A DNA stretch of 64,000 bases from Ianthella basta (Eukaryota; Porifera; Demospongiae; Verongiida; Ianthellidae). Both the position numbers and the translations under genes were made by a program. Positions 1 through 20,936 of this stretch are shown here, piece after piece. The DNA lies in the NCBI GenBank assembly GCA_964019415.1, contig OZ025885.1, positions 4,676,620-4,740,619 on the forward strand, read 5' to 3'. Numbering within the stretch: the first letter of the stretch is position 1; every line of letters starts with the position of its first letter. Below the pieces are notes generated by a model that was not told where the DNA came from, did not search any database, and was given only the letters and a program-made list of their open reading frames with translations.

Positions 1-269
1 CCGTGATGTTGAGTCCAGCCAAGCCTGCTTGGGCCTCTAGAGCTGACACTTCATCTTGGTACTTTGCCTTCACTCCACCTTGCTGAAGGGAGAAGCTTCG
101 ATGTCGATGAATTCCTTCACTGATCTGTTCCAGGTTTCGCATCGCAGCGCTGTACTCCTTACGCTGTGCTACCAGCTGGACTGTCAACTTCTGGACAGTT
201 TCCCTCATAGACTACAGTGACATGCATAAGGAGTATGTAAGTGCCATGTTACTCACTCCAGCCTAGACC

Positions 270-350
<81 letters not shown>

Positions 351-533
351 ACAGAAGGACCTCACCTTCAGCTCAACGTTGCATCTCAGCCGTTCAGCGT
401 AGAAGTAGCTGAAGTGAGGTACAGGAGGGGAGGTGTGCACATGTACAAAGCAAGAGATGGACACTGCTGCTAGCTGTACAGTGTACATTGTGAAGTGAGT
501 ACATGTGTGTGTGCGTGTGTGTGTTTGTGTGTG

Positions 534-602
<69 letters not shown>

Positions 603-1094
603 ATGTGTGTGTGTGCATGTGTGTGTGTGTGCATGTGTGTGTGCATGTGTGTGTGCGCGCGCACGTGTGTGTGCATGTGTGTGTGTGCGTGTGTGTGTCC
701 TCACTGTGCTTTCCGGATGTGCTTTCTCAGTTTAATCTCTGTTACTCTATATCTCTCCATCACATGCTTCAGAGTTGCTGTTAAATGCATGTGCTCTGCT
801 TCACTTTCCCGCTTAGCTGACTCAGTGACATTCACCTGTACATTGGGTGTGTGCATCATGCATGAATGTGTGTGAGCATGTGTGCATGAATGTGTGTGAG
901 CATGTGTGCATGGTATGGGGGGGGGGGGGCATATAGTGAATAGCTGTTTGGCCCAACAAGTAACTAAAATACACAGAGCCACCACAGAGCAGTGCATTCT
1001 ACACAGTGCAGCCTAGATGACTCAGTACTATCTAACATACACACCCTCCCACACACAAACTTGCATGCATGCATGCACACACACACACACGCGC

Positions 1095-1190
<96 letters not shown>

Positions 1191-4075
1191 ACCTTCTGCA
1201 CTCCATGGCTGAGTGTCTCCTGCCAGGCGGGATCCAGTGTGGTGGTTCCACTGCCACTTGTGCGCTTGAACAGCTCAGCCTCTGCAATAGCCACAACCTC
1301 CTTAGCAGCGTGGTGCTGCTGAGAGGCCCTCTCAAACAGCACGGCAGCACGGCGACACTTGTCTTGCAGCTCTCTTGCCTCCCTATACACATCGTAGAAC
1401 GGTTTGGCCTTCTCAAGGCTCTTTGCGCTCTCCTTCTCCAACCTCCTGATGTACTCAACATACTGTCTCAAGTGGAAGGAGTACTGGCCCTTTGCCATCT
1501 GCAGTAAGGGTCAAATGTACATAGTCACACATGTAACTCTCCACAATGTACATATGTTTGTTCCTACATCAAGTCACTTTGCTAAAACACAAGTCCAATA
1601 CTTCAACAGACTCATGACCACACCACCTGTGGGGCCATCCCATATACAGTAGCTACATCACACACACATACACAGCCCCTGAACAGTTACTTAGAAATAA
1701 GTAGGATCGAGCATACAGCACACAGCAGTCAGTATATTAGCACAGTTTAATGTATTGTGCATTCCATACACATGGTAGTCACATGATAGTCACATGATAA
1801 TCACATGACAGTCATGTGTGATAGTCATGTGACATTATGTTTGGCTAGACCCAATCTGCACACACAGACAATGTACTTATAATTGAAAGTTTCACACATC
1901 AAGTTTGTACACAGGCAAACCAGGTTAGGGTACACAGCACACACAAATATGTTGGTCAGTGCCAACAAGCAAGCACTTTTCCTCCAAATGCTCTCACCTC
2001 TAGCTCTCTGCTTAGCTTGTTGATGGAGGAGGAGGCTGTGTTCATGGCTTCCATCTCAACCTGAAGGCACAACCAGAGGACAGAACAGGGTCATAACACA
2101 CTACAAAACACACGGCACACCCACTCTCAACATAGCAGCATATGCATACATGCCATACACAGTATGAAGCCATGTTGTACAGCCCACCACTCGGTACCGT
2201 GCCTTTTGCAAGTCAGTATTACAAGTATGTGACTGTAAGGGTGACTGCTGGTAAAGTGTAGTCATCGTTTTCAAGCAATTCCAGCAACACACACACAAGG
2301 CATAAAGTGGAGCATCTGTCTGTCTGTCTGTCTGTCTGTCTCTTGTGCAACACGCTACCAGCCACAGCAAACACACACAAGTAGACACAGCTGACAGTGC
2401 AAGTGTCATTAAGCTACAACACACCACCACCATAGCCTCATACCCAGTCCCTATCTCCATTCCAACTTCAACTCAGGAGGAAGTCGAAATAGAAATAGGG
2501 ACTGGGTATGAGGCTACCAGCACCACAGACAGAACAAGTTGCAACCCAATCACATTCACATCAGTGTTTGCACCAGTGGCTATGTATACAGGTATGCATA
2601 TTAATGAAAGCACCACCAACACAAGCTGCAGAGAACAAAAGGATAGCACACTGTTTCAACTCCATTCAGCTGCGAATGACAATGAAACTATAATCAAATC
2701 CCTTCAAACTGAGCGAGGCCAAGGACACATTAAGTGAAAGAACAGTAAAGGTCATTACTGAATGCACCTAACTGTGTCTGTTGGGGCTATGGTCATAACA
2801 CCTTGCTCTCCATGGAGAGGGGGGAGGGGTGAGAGGGGTGAGGGATGAGAGAGAGAGGGGAGGGGGAGAGGGGGGAGGGAGGAGAGAGAGGGGAGGGGTG
2901 AGAGGGGGGCACACCTTGCCTCAGCACATGATGATACCCTCACAGGCAGTCCAAGAAGTCATAAAACCCATTTCACATGCACATACACCATGATTGACCT
3001 CCACCAACACAGTCTGCATAGAGTATACATTACTGTGTATGTGTATGCACACCTAACAAAGCCATGACCTGAAAGCTAATGACTGCTGTAGCCTGTAAAT
3101 GAATTAATAGCTTCCTAAAATGCTTTACAGTGAGGATATGGTGACCTTATACAGTAACTGCCCACATAAGTGCATTTGTACAGTGGCAACAAAGTTACCT
3201 CATAGTCTACAGGTGACATCATAGCCAATGACATCACCAAAAATTAACGGTAGACTGAGCACTGACATCAACGTGTAGTGTTTATAACAGCCAATGACAG
3301 GACAGCGGCTGCTGCTTGTGGTTAAAATCTTGCACTTAAAAAAACACGTTATGAAAAGTCAATGAGTTGCAGCCTGTGTGCCCTTCAATGTATGCGTGGG
3401 ATGGACTGTGTTCCCAGCCTGGCCTGCCTACAGTCATTCTTGGCCCCAGGTACATTAAGAGTTTGGGGGGCATTCGCAATATACATGTGTTTTCACGTCT
3501 TGTAGGCTACAGTAATTAAGTGTTCACATAGTGCCCTCCTCAAAAGGAGACATGGTCTTGCTGAGTCTACTGTTTCACACAGAGAGACAATAATGTCACT
3601 TTTAAAAGGATTCTACTTTATACAGAAACCATGCCTAGGGATCAATGGCATTTTATACCAACATTCTTATAGAACTGGGTTCAAAATGACTAAAAAGCCC
3701 AGAATGAATTAGAGGACCATCCCATTTACGACAAATATAACACACACAGTTCAACATTAGAGGAGATTGCACAAGTAAATAAAGCTGGTAAGAAGGTACG
3801 CAGAAGAAACACAACATTACTCCATGCACCACTTTAAGAGTGGCAAGTTTGCCGACCTCACTCCACACACACCACACCCCATAAAAGTGAGAGAAACATT
3901 TTCAAGTGCTAAAAATTACTGGTCACCTAAAGACTAAACTACACCCACTTGTACAGGGTGTTCGTTAGACATAGACATACATAGCATAGCCAGCTTCATG
4001 TAGAATGCAATAAAGCCAGCTTTTCTGAAAGCAAGTAAAAGACGTAGTGTGCTATTGCACACACAAATGCACACA

Positions 4076-4166
<91 letters not shown>

Positions 4167-4175
4167 ACACATACA

Positions 4176-4228
<53 letters not shown>

Positions 4229-5185
4229 CATGTCACCATCCCCAAGAAACCCACAAAAGGAGTGTGAAGAGCTATGATTGAATACTTCAAGCCCACAGTG
4301 TACCAAATAGCACAAGACAGGAGACACACAAAATCCCCCGTGTGGACAACACACACTCAGAGGCTTCCTATGCTTATATTAAGTACAATTTAAAAACTTC
4401 TTCCACAGCTGTAAGTACAGCTCCGTAGCAACAAGAAAGGGGGGGGGGGGGGGGGAGAGGGAGGGGATTGTCCAAAAATTCACATACAGTATGCAGTCGT
4501 CAAGTTTCCCACTGTTTGATGTCTCCTCTACGAAGATGTACATAATAATGACAACATGTCTTCAGCCGTATGTAGTCATCTAGAGAAGCTCTTCCCACAA
4601 ACCAACCTACACTACCGCAGAGTAGCTGTGACGTTGCTAAGGACACTCAACACACGTTGCTGTACCTCCCTCCCTCGAGGTTACAGCACTAATACTTACA
4701 GTTACTCGCGAGTACTCCTTTGGTTGCGAACACTCGTAGGATTGGGCTAGTGTGCAGAAACGTGCAGAGTACATTCACAGAGTACAAACCCGTTCGTCAA
4801 TGCAGGTCTGAGGTCTGACTTGGTCGCGGCGGGTATTGTTCAAATAATTGCAGGGAGGAGCTCGCGAGGATAACCACCAGTTAAGTATACAAATGACTTT
4901 CCCTCTTACTCGTGTAACTGTTTTTGAGCACCGCACCTCCGCGTACTGTTCTAGGCGCATAACACCCAGTTTAAGGCCTTGCGGCTAAGGAGGACTACGC
5001 GCAAAGAGACTTCGACAATACAAAGCGACCACACAAGCACAGAAAACCTTCCTTACATTAACAGAAGAACTGATTTCACCGTCTTCTTCTATAGTGGTTC
5101 CTATATGAAGGTCTACTTGCTCCTCCTGTGACAAAACGTGTCCGTTGTCGGCAAGTTCCTTGCCCGCTCCCTCGAACTCCGCCAT
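1..5185 (-). CDS. SH3BP5: SH3BP5-like protein (Rab11 guanine-exchange factor family), 3' end off the window
   Basis: Predicted exons on the minus strand: 5185-5057, 2060-1998, 1498-1193, 835-705, 408-366 and 211-1 (continues off the edge); all five joins keep phase. The protein starts MAEFEGAGKELADNG and is almost entirely coiled coil. Family hallmarks are visible: a Y..YIRRLEKES/KPFYDVYREARELQ block, LDPAWQETLSHGVQK, then the HYFYAERL segment (counterpart of RPYFELKAQF) and RKEYSAAMRNLEQISEGIH. Family knowledge: SH3BP5 (Sab) proteins form an antiparallel coiled-coil fold that activates Rab11 and, in mammals, sit on mitochondria and bind JNK. The start is the first ATG after the divergent promoter shared with the desaturase gene. 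Introns 1, 3, 4 and 5 carry long CA/GT arrays, and the donor of exon 3 abuts one. The C-terminal tail lies outside, so its length cannot be judged. The symbol is by family; SH3BP5L is not distinguished. Confidence 0.88.
269..349. repeat. (CA)n array beside SH3BP5-like exon 5 donor
   Basis: Reads (GT)n in gene sense, 17 bp past the donor at 366. Confidence 0.97.
505..698. repeat. (GT)n-rich array beside SH3BP5-like exon 4 donor
   Basis: GT array with GTGCAT variants, directly past the donor at 705; (CA)n in gene sense. Confidence 0.96.
1077..1191. repeat. (CA)n array touching SH3BP5-like exon 3 donor
   Basis: The donor GTGTGTATGTG at 1192 is itself the beginning of the repeat in gene sense. 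Confidence 0.97.
2433..2516. mobile_element. 84-bp fold-back MITE, TAG...CTA family
   Basis: TAGCCTCATACCCAGTCCCT on the left is mirrored by AGGGACTGGGTATGAGGCTA on the right. Flanks CCACCACCA and CCAGCACCA match at 8 of 9. Lies in SH3BP5-like intron 1. Confidence 0.75.
4079..4228. repeat. (CA)n array in SH3BP5-like intron 1
   Basis: CA repeat with two ATCACACAT interruptions, in a long intron otherwise without recognised features. Confidence 0.97.
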
Positions 5186-5391
5186 CTTTGAGCTGTGTTT
5201 AGCTAATTATGAGTATCCAAATCGTTTACCCTACACTTCCGTTCGCCACTTCAACCGGAAGCACACTGTGTTGACCTTTTCAGCATGCGGCCGGCCACGC
5301 CCCTAACATCAGGTGAGGGGCGTGGCCTATGCGTGACCTGCCCGAGCTCCTTCTCTCGCGCGTACCAGAAAGAGGTAGTCGTTGCAGGGAG
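5186..5391. promoter_or_regulatory. Bidirectional promoter between SH3BP5-like and FADS-like genes
   Basis: Only 206 bp separate the two opposing start codons. The stretch is richer in G+C and CpG than its surroundings and has no microsatellite. No TATA box was seen. The promoter role is inferred from the head-to-head arrangement. Confidence 0.6.
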
Positions 5392-8300
5392 ATGGCGCCG
5401 CCTGTCCCAGAGCTCTCCGGCCGTGCTCTCCCTCTCTTGACGCGAGAGGAAGTGGCCAAGCACCAAAAACATGACGATCTATGGATCATCATTCACGGCA
5501 ATGTTTACAACGTGACCAACTGGAGCCGACGGCACCCCGGTGGAGAGAAGGTCCTGCAGCACCACGGAGGGCAGGATGCTACCGCGGCGTATGAGAGCTT
5601 CCACATTGACAAGAAGACTGTGCAAAAGTACATGGCGAGTTTCAAAGTCGGGCAGCTTTCAGAAGAGGAAGCAGAGGTGAGACTGCAAAGTGACCTTTCC
5701 CATACCAGCATGCAAGCAAGCTGATGCTCGCAAGTGGCCTACTGTGATACAAAGCACACAAGATGTATTTTAATGTGTCTTAGTGGGTGCTTTATGGATA
5801 TCACTGGTTTGTGTCTTGAATGTGCTGAATTTTAAACAGTAGCATCTTCTGCTTCCACACTTTTAGCAACCAGAAATCATTCAGGACTTTTTGGAAATGC
5901 GTGCAGATCTGGAACAAAAGGTACCTAGCAAATGAAGGATGCTACCATTGGACATTAAAATCATGTGTATTTGTCACCTGGTATTTAGTTAATGTTGTAA
6001 TAATGAGAATGAACTTGATCCACTGTATTTGTTTGATCCGTAGGGATTCTTTAAGGCCAGCCCCTGGTTCTTCCTGGCTCACACTGTACATATCATACTC
6101 ATGGAGGTGTTGGCCATCTTTGTCTTGTGGTACTTTGGTACCTCTTGGCTGCCATGGCTCACGGCTCTGGTACTGATTTCAGCGATGCAGGCACAGGCTG
6201 GCTGGCTGCAGCATGACTTTGGACACCTCACGGTGTGCAACACATCCAAGTGGAACCACATTCTTCACTACTCCATTGTCAACTTTGTGAAGGGAGCTTC
6301 AGCGTACTGGTGGAATCGAAGACACTTTCAACACCATACAAAGCCCAATGTAGTAAGTGTGTGCAGTGCATGTAGTGTAAATGGGCACACACGTGTACAT
6401 TACATTAACTAAAAGGTAGGTGAACAAGGGTGTAGCCAGGAATCTGGGAGGGGGGTTCTAGATTCACACCGGTGGGGTCTGGTACGTAACCGTTTACCGT
6501 TAAACAAGACACTGTCTGCTAGCTAGCACGTGTGCTAGACTTCTAGCTACCTAAATGCACTTAATTCATTGCCACAGTCTGGCTAAACCCTTGGTGAAAG
6601 TTCATCAACCTTAATTGGAACCTGATCAACTAAATTATCCACAGGCAAAGGAATATCTCCTTCACCTCGAGTGTTGTTCACTTGTTTGCTACATCCAACC
6701 CCTTGCACACTGGTCTAACAATACATGGCTTGGTACTACTTGGAAGTATGCTTGCATGTGTCCTCAATTTCTCGATCTCTTGTCATGTTATCGCCATTCT
6801 CACTTCACTGTATAGTATCTGAAGGACCCTGACATCACCATCCCATACGTGTTTCTCCTTGGAGATGTGATTCCTGTGAAATGGGGGAAGAAGAGGTGGG
6901 GGAAAATGCCCTACCACTGGCAGCACAAGTACTTCTTCCTTTGTAAGTAAAGTGTGCATGTGTAGTGTTGTATGGGTTAAAAGATGCATGGTATGCAGTT
7001 GTATGCGCTCATGTACATACTGTATGTTAGGATATGCATGCAGGTGTATTGGTAAGGTACCGGACCCTGTGCCCGTTTGTGATTCTGTGTTACTCCGTCC
7101 CCCTCTTTCACTCTCTTGCTCTCTTTCCTGTCCATCATGCTTCCCTCTTCCCCCACACTCCTTCCCTCCCCTGTCTCTCTCCACCTCTCATCTTCCCTCC
7201 CCCCTCCACCAGTGGGACCACCCCTTCTTTTGCCTATATATTTTCACGTTGAAATTGTGTTGTACATCCTTTCAGGAAGAAAGTGGGTGGTAAGTCCATT
7301 GTCACAAAAACCAAACAAATGTGTGTATGCATAAGTGCAGGTGTTGCTCTGTGTACTCCTATTTTATGTGGATGTACCTTTCTCCCATTGTATGTGGGTT
7401 AATTGGTTCAACAGTTGTTCAGATTTTAAACTACATGTATTTAAATCCAAATATAAGCAAATTATCAGTGCTGCGTTACATGTGTAGTGAATTGAACCTG
7501 AATTTGATGCAAATTTGAATCTACATTTTACTGTAAGTCTTTATATGTAGTTGGTTCTTAAGATTCTCCAGCTTCGTATGTGGTGTTTATGCTCTAACTG
7601 AGCAAATGGTACATGTGTCCATGAGGGCTTGCTACATTCATGACAGTGCTTGTCCTCTGTGCTCTTTAGGACCTCATCACCACACTTCTCTACTACCTGA
7701 GATTCCATCTCATATTTGCTCCTCTCCTTGGAGGCTTCTGGCCATCCTTCTTCTTCTATTTTGGAATGCGGTAAGTCTGTTCTACCTTTCTGAGGTGCGT
7801 ACACCCTGCAGTTGCCATCTCTGCAGTTCCCCTATTGCTTATAGCATTACACGCATGCACACACACACACACACACATGCACACGCATGCATGCATGCAC
7901 AAACACACACACCTTCAGTCCCTCTTTTTCTCTTTGGCATCTTCAGAATTTTGGAGAGCCACTGGTTTGTATGGTCAACTCAGATTAGCCACGTTCCAAT
8001 GAACATTGACCTGGAGCGCAAGAGAGACTGGGTCTCACAGCAGGTACATACGTATGCTTACCTATAACACAGGCCAGATGTACGTACACAGTGACTGTAC
8101 ACTAAGTGTGGATTATAGAGGTGACGTGTTACATGTGACAGGGAGTCATGTGGCTAACTTGTGAAATAGTACAGTTTGTATATTCACCACCAAACATGGT
8201 ATTGAATGGCAAGACACTATCATTCCAGGAACTCCATTTCAAAGTGTACTGCAGTGGCTCGAATGCATTTGACACTGTACTGTGTGTCAGTGCCTTCTGT

Positions 8301-8468
8301 TCATCCCTGCTTCTCTTTTATGTGCAGATGGTGTCAACATGCAATGCTCACCAGTCTTTCTTTGCCGACTGGTTTCTGGGGCACCTCAACTTCCAGATAG
8401 AGCACCAGTGAGTGCAGGGGCCAACACCTCCCACACTGCACACCTTCCTCACACCCTCCTTTAAACCA

Positions 8469-8548
<80 letters not shown>

Positions 8549-9245
8549 GGCACCCGGTTCTTATCACCTCACAGTTGTATTCCTTATATACAGTATTATA
8601 TGCAGTATACATAAGTATGGTGTATTAATCACATACCCCTTGTGCTCACAGTTTCAGAGTTCACCTTCGCATGCACCTATATGCCAATGTTCTCTGACTG
8701 TGTATGTATGTCAGTTTATAACATTTTTCAGAACTACAGAAGTGAACACAGCTGCTGCTGCTTCATGCTGTCTTCCCACCTCCTCCAGTGATGCATCTGT
8801 TAACCATACATTGTCCTCTTCCCCTTCCCAGTTTGTTCCCCACCATGCCTCGCCACAACTTCTACGCCGCTACCCCCTATGTGAAGCAGTTCTGCAACAA
8901 GCACGGTTTGGAGTACAAGCTCAAACCAGTCTTCACTGCCTTTGCTGATATTGTGAGGTACGTAGGTATACTTAACCATGGTAACACTTGACATACAGAG
9001 TTTTGCGTCCCGATATCCACCCATACGTGGACTGATGTGACACTGGCCGACATAATATTGCATGTTTGGAGAGAATGGCCCTAAAAATGAGTGATGGTTT
9101 TGTTTGATCTGGAACAAGACCTGTCTTTCCCTCCCATTGATATTATGTCTCCTTGTCGTATAGTTCTCTACGAGACTCTGGCAAGCTGTGGGCCGACACT
9201 TACCAACAAGCAGAGAAAGAGGCGAAGACAAAGAAAGTTGAATGA
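5392..9245 (+). CDS. FADS2: Front-end fatty acid desaturase with N-terminal cytochrome b5 domain (delta-5/delta-6 type)
   Basis: Ten exons, all in phase: 5392-5676, 5867-5920, 6044-6352, 6816-6942, 7213-7289, 7670-7770, 7947-8043, 8328-8407, 8832-8957 and 9164-9245, giving 445 residues, the usual length for the family. The first about 75 residues are a cytochrome b5 domain with the heme motif HPGG. The desaturase domain carries HDFGH, HFQHH and QIEHH (split across exons 8 and 9); glutamine replacing the first histidine of box 3 is typical of front-end desaturases. Hydrophobic segments flank the boxes, as in an ER membrane enzyme. Family knowledge: these enzymes insert a double bond between an existing one and the carboxyl end of polyunsaturated acyl chains, using electrons from the fused b5 domain. 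Delta-5, -6 or -8 specificity cannot be read from the sequence, so the symbol means family only. An in-frame upstream ATG at 5329 could add 21 residues; 5392 was chosen because the b5 region follows closely. CA arrays lie upstream of the exon 7 and 9 acceptors, and a CT-rich tract precedes exon 5. Confidence 0.93.
8470..8546. repeat. (CA)n microsatellite in FADS intron 8
   Basis: Near-perfect CA dinucleotide array between desaturase exons 8 and 9. The peptide-like reading frames across it are repeat artefacts. Confidence 0.97.
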
Positions 9246-9641
9246 CAAGTCAATGTTCTAATATATTCAGTCACTGTGATGTGCTAGACGCTATTCTAGT
9301 ATGTGTTGTTGTAGCCTTTTGAGTTTATAGTCAAACTAGGTCTTGTCATGTCTTTTATATGTTTAGACATTTGCCTTATCATGTATAAAATTTAATGTGG
9401 ATATACAATCTGTGCACACAATTCGGTTGGTATTAATTTGTATCCACACACATATATAATCTATCAATATGTGCATTCACACTATACAGTACACATTATA
9501 TATGTCATTACCACAAGAGACGCAAACTTCACATGAACACAATTTTCTTTAATTTCTTACAACAATTTGTATAAAATGTATGCTAGGAACATACACATAA
9601 ATTACACATATCAATGCACACTAGCCCAATACTACCCACAG
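9246..9641. other. Convergent 3' spacer between FADS-like and METTL1
   Basis: AT-rich stretch separating two stop codons that face each other. It must hold both 3' UTRs and polyadenylation sites. No open frame or repeat array was found. Confidence 0.6.
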
Positions 9642-10403
9642 CTAGGTGTGTGGGTCTTTAGTTCTCCTGTACACTGAAGTGTATGTGCTTCTCCCTTCTC
9701 TCTTCACCTTCTTGCCCTCCTCTGTGCATTCAGTGATGACAGGCACAATTGGATCCTTAGCCACTTCACCATCGGACAGAGCTTCAAAGAGGGGATGCTT
9801 GTCGAGGTGTGATGTCATCCACTCATGCAGGTCCTTCACATCAGTGGCCGTATACACTATGCCGCCCTCGGCCAACACATAAGCATACTCAGCAAGGAGA
9901 GTCTCATTGATGACTCGCCACTTGTGTTTAACCTTCTTGAAGTGTGGGTCTGGAAATAGAAAGAACATCTTCTGCAGTTGCCCTTTGTGGAAATAGTTGA
10001 CCATGTATTTCATAGAGTTGGTGCGGATTACGGATATGTTCGTATACTGGCCGGGGTGTTGTTCCCTGAGGGCGGCTATCCGCTCTCGAACGAAGTCGGA
10101 TACTTTCAAACGAATCTCCATCCCAACCGACAGCGTTCCAGGAAACCTGGCCGATAGCTCTATTAGTAGCCCGCCATAGCCGCAACCGACGTCTGCGAAC
10201 TCTACCAACTGTTTGCTACGCTTGGCAGCACTCCCTTCCTGCTGGTTGGGTCCACCATCAGCTAGATGAGGGAAGTGCGCCGCCCAGTCCATGTCTTCCG
10301 GTTTGGCGGGATAACTGAAGGAGTGATCGGATAAGGGGTTACTGTGGGCCCTCTGCCTAAAGTACTTCTTCTGGGGGAGGCTGACAGCAGACGACTCTGC
10401 CAT
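9642..10403 (-). CDS. METTL1: tRNA (guanine-N7-)-methyltransferase, catalytic subunit
   Basis: Intronless gene of 253 codons, similar in length to animal METTL1. The N-terminal block QKKYFRQRAHSNPLSDHSF followed by KPEDMDW is characteristic of the family. The SAM-binding glycine motif is DVGCGYGGLLIEL at about residues 70-82, followed by the acidic GMEIR strand. FLFPDPHFKKVKHKWRVI is the substrate-binding loop, and TATDVKDLHEW lies near the C-terminus. Family knowledge: METTL1 pairs with WDR4 and makes N7-methylguanosine at position 46 of a subset of tRNAs. The frame extends upstream to an ATG at 10457, adding 18 residues (MQFCSALLRSIIAARSFN) that look weakly like a mitochondrial leader, but homology begins near 10403, so that start is preferred. 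It is divergent from AP5S1 and is the only intronless gene in the window, possibly an old retrocopy or simply intron loss. Confidence 0.93.
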   Translation of the reverse strand: MAESSAVSLPQKKYFRQRAHSNPLSDHSFSYPAKPEDMDWAAHFPHLADGGPNQQEGSAAKRSKQLVEFADVGCGYGGLLIELSARFPGTLSVGMEIRLKVSDFVRERIAALREQHPGQYTNISVIRTNSMKYMVNYFHKGQLQKMFFLFPDPHFKKVKHKWRVINETLLAEYAYVLAEGGIVYTATDVKDLHEWMTSHLDKHPLFEALSDGEVAKDPIVPVITECTEEGKKVKREGRSTYTSVYRRTKDPHT

Positions 10404-10558
10404 GTTGAAGCTTCTAGCAGCTATAATAGACCTGAGCAGAGCAGAGCAGAACTGCATAATAGAACATAACGTTGATTCCCGCGTTTGTCTCGTAAAATAC
10501 TCGTTAATGTGTTGTCAAGATTAATCTGGCTAGGCGAAGAGCTTCCATTGCTGCAGCC
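10404..10558. promoter_or_regulatory. Bidirectional promoter between METTL1 and AP5S1
   Basis: 155 bp between the preferred METTL1 start and the AP5S1 start (101 bp if METTL1 begins at 10457). The promoter role is inferred from divergence. Confidence 0.55.
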
Positions 10559-14442
<3,884 letters not shown>

Positions 14443-14813
14443 CAGCAGCTACACATCATGCAATTTGGACATTGTAAACTTCTGTACATTGTTCATTGTC
14501 ATGTGAATACAGTATCTATATATGTGCGCAAGTGGACGTGTTCTGTATTATCATTGTACTATTTTGGCACTCTGAATAACTGCTTGCTCATTGCCCACAG
14601 TATGTATATGAGCTAGCTCTGGTCATTTCTTTCACTTCTTTCAGAATCCCTGCTTAATTGTGTATGTCTCAAATTAATCATGATTTGTATACAATAATTT
14701 GTATAACATAAATAATTGTCTCAGGTGACTGTTTTGTACACATTAATTGATGTAAATTGAAGGAGTAATTAATTGGGTTATAAATTGTGTGAAGTAGTTT
14801 GGTTCAGAATTAA
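14443..14813. other. Convergent 3' spacer between AP5S1 and CCDC73-like
   Basis: AT-rich spacer between facing stop codons. It is inferred to hold both 3' UTRs; nothing else was recognised. Confidence 0.6.
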
Positions 14814-20845
<6,032 letters not shown>

Positions 20846-20936
20846 CCCGTCCGCTATCCCCCGGCAATCATCGTTTGCCGCCAATTTCGCGGGAAATGTT
20901 TGCAGTTGTTATGGCAACGGACTTTCCCGTCGCAAG
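20846..20936. promoter_or_regulatory. Very short bidirectional promoter between CCDC73-like and ZC2HC1
   Basis: Only 91 bp separate the proposed opposing start codons. CpG-containing, without a TATA box. The true CCDC73-like start is provisional. Confidence 0.5.

Noticed and set aside
249-704. Long His-Thr or Cys-Val reading frames across CA/GT repeats here and at more than 20 other sites
   Set aside because: They are translations of dinucleotide arrays, open in several frames on both strands, and fall inside introns of assigned genes.
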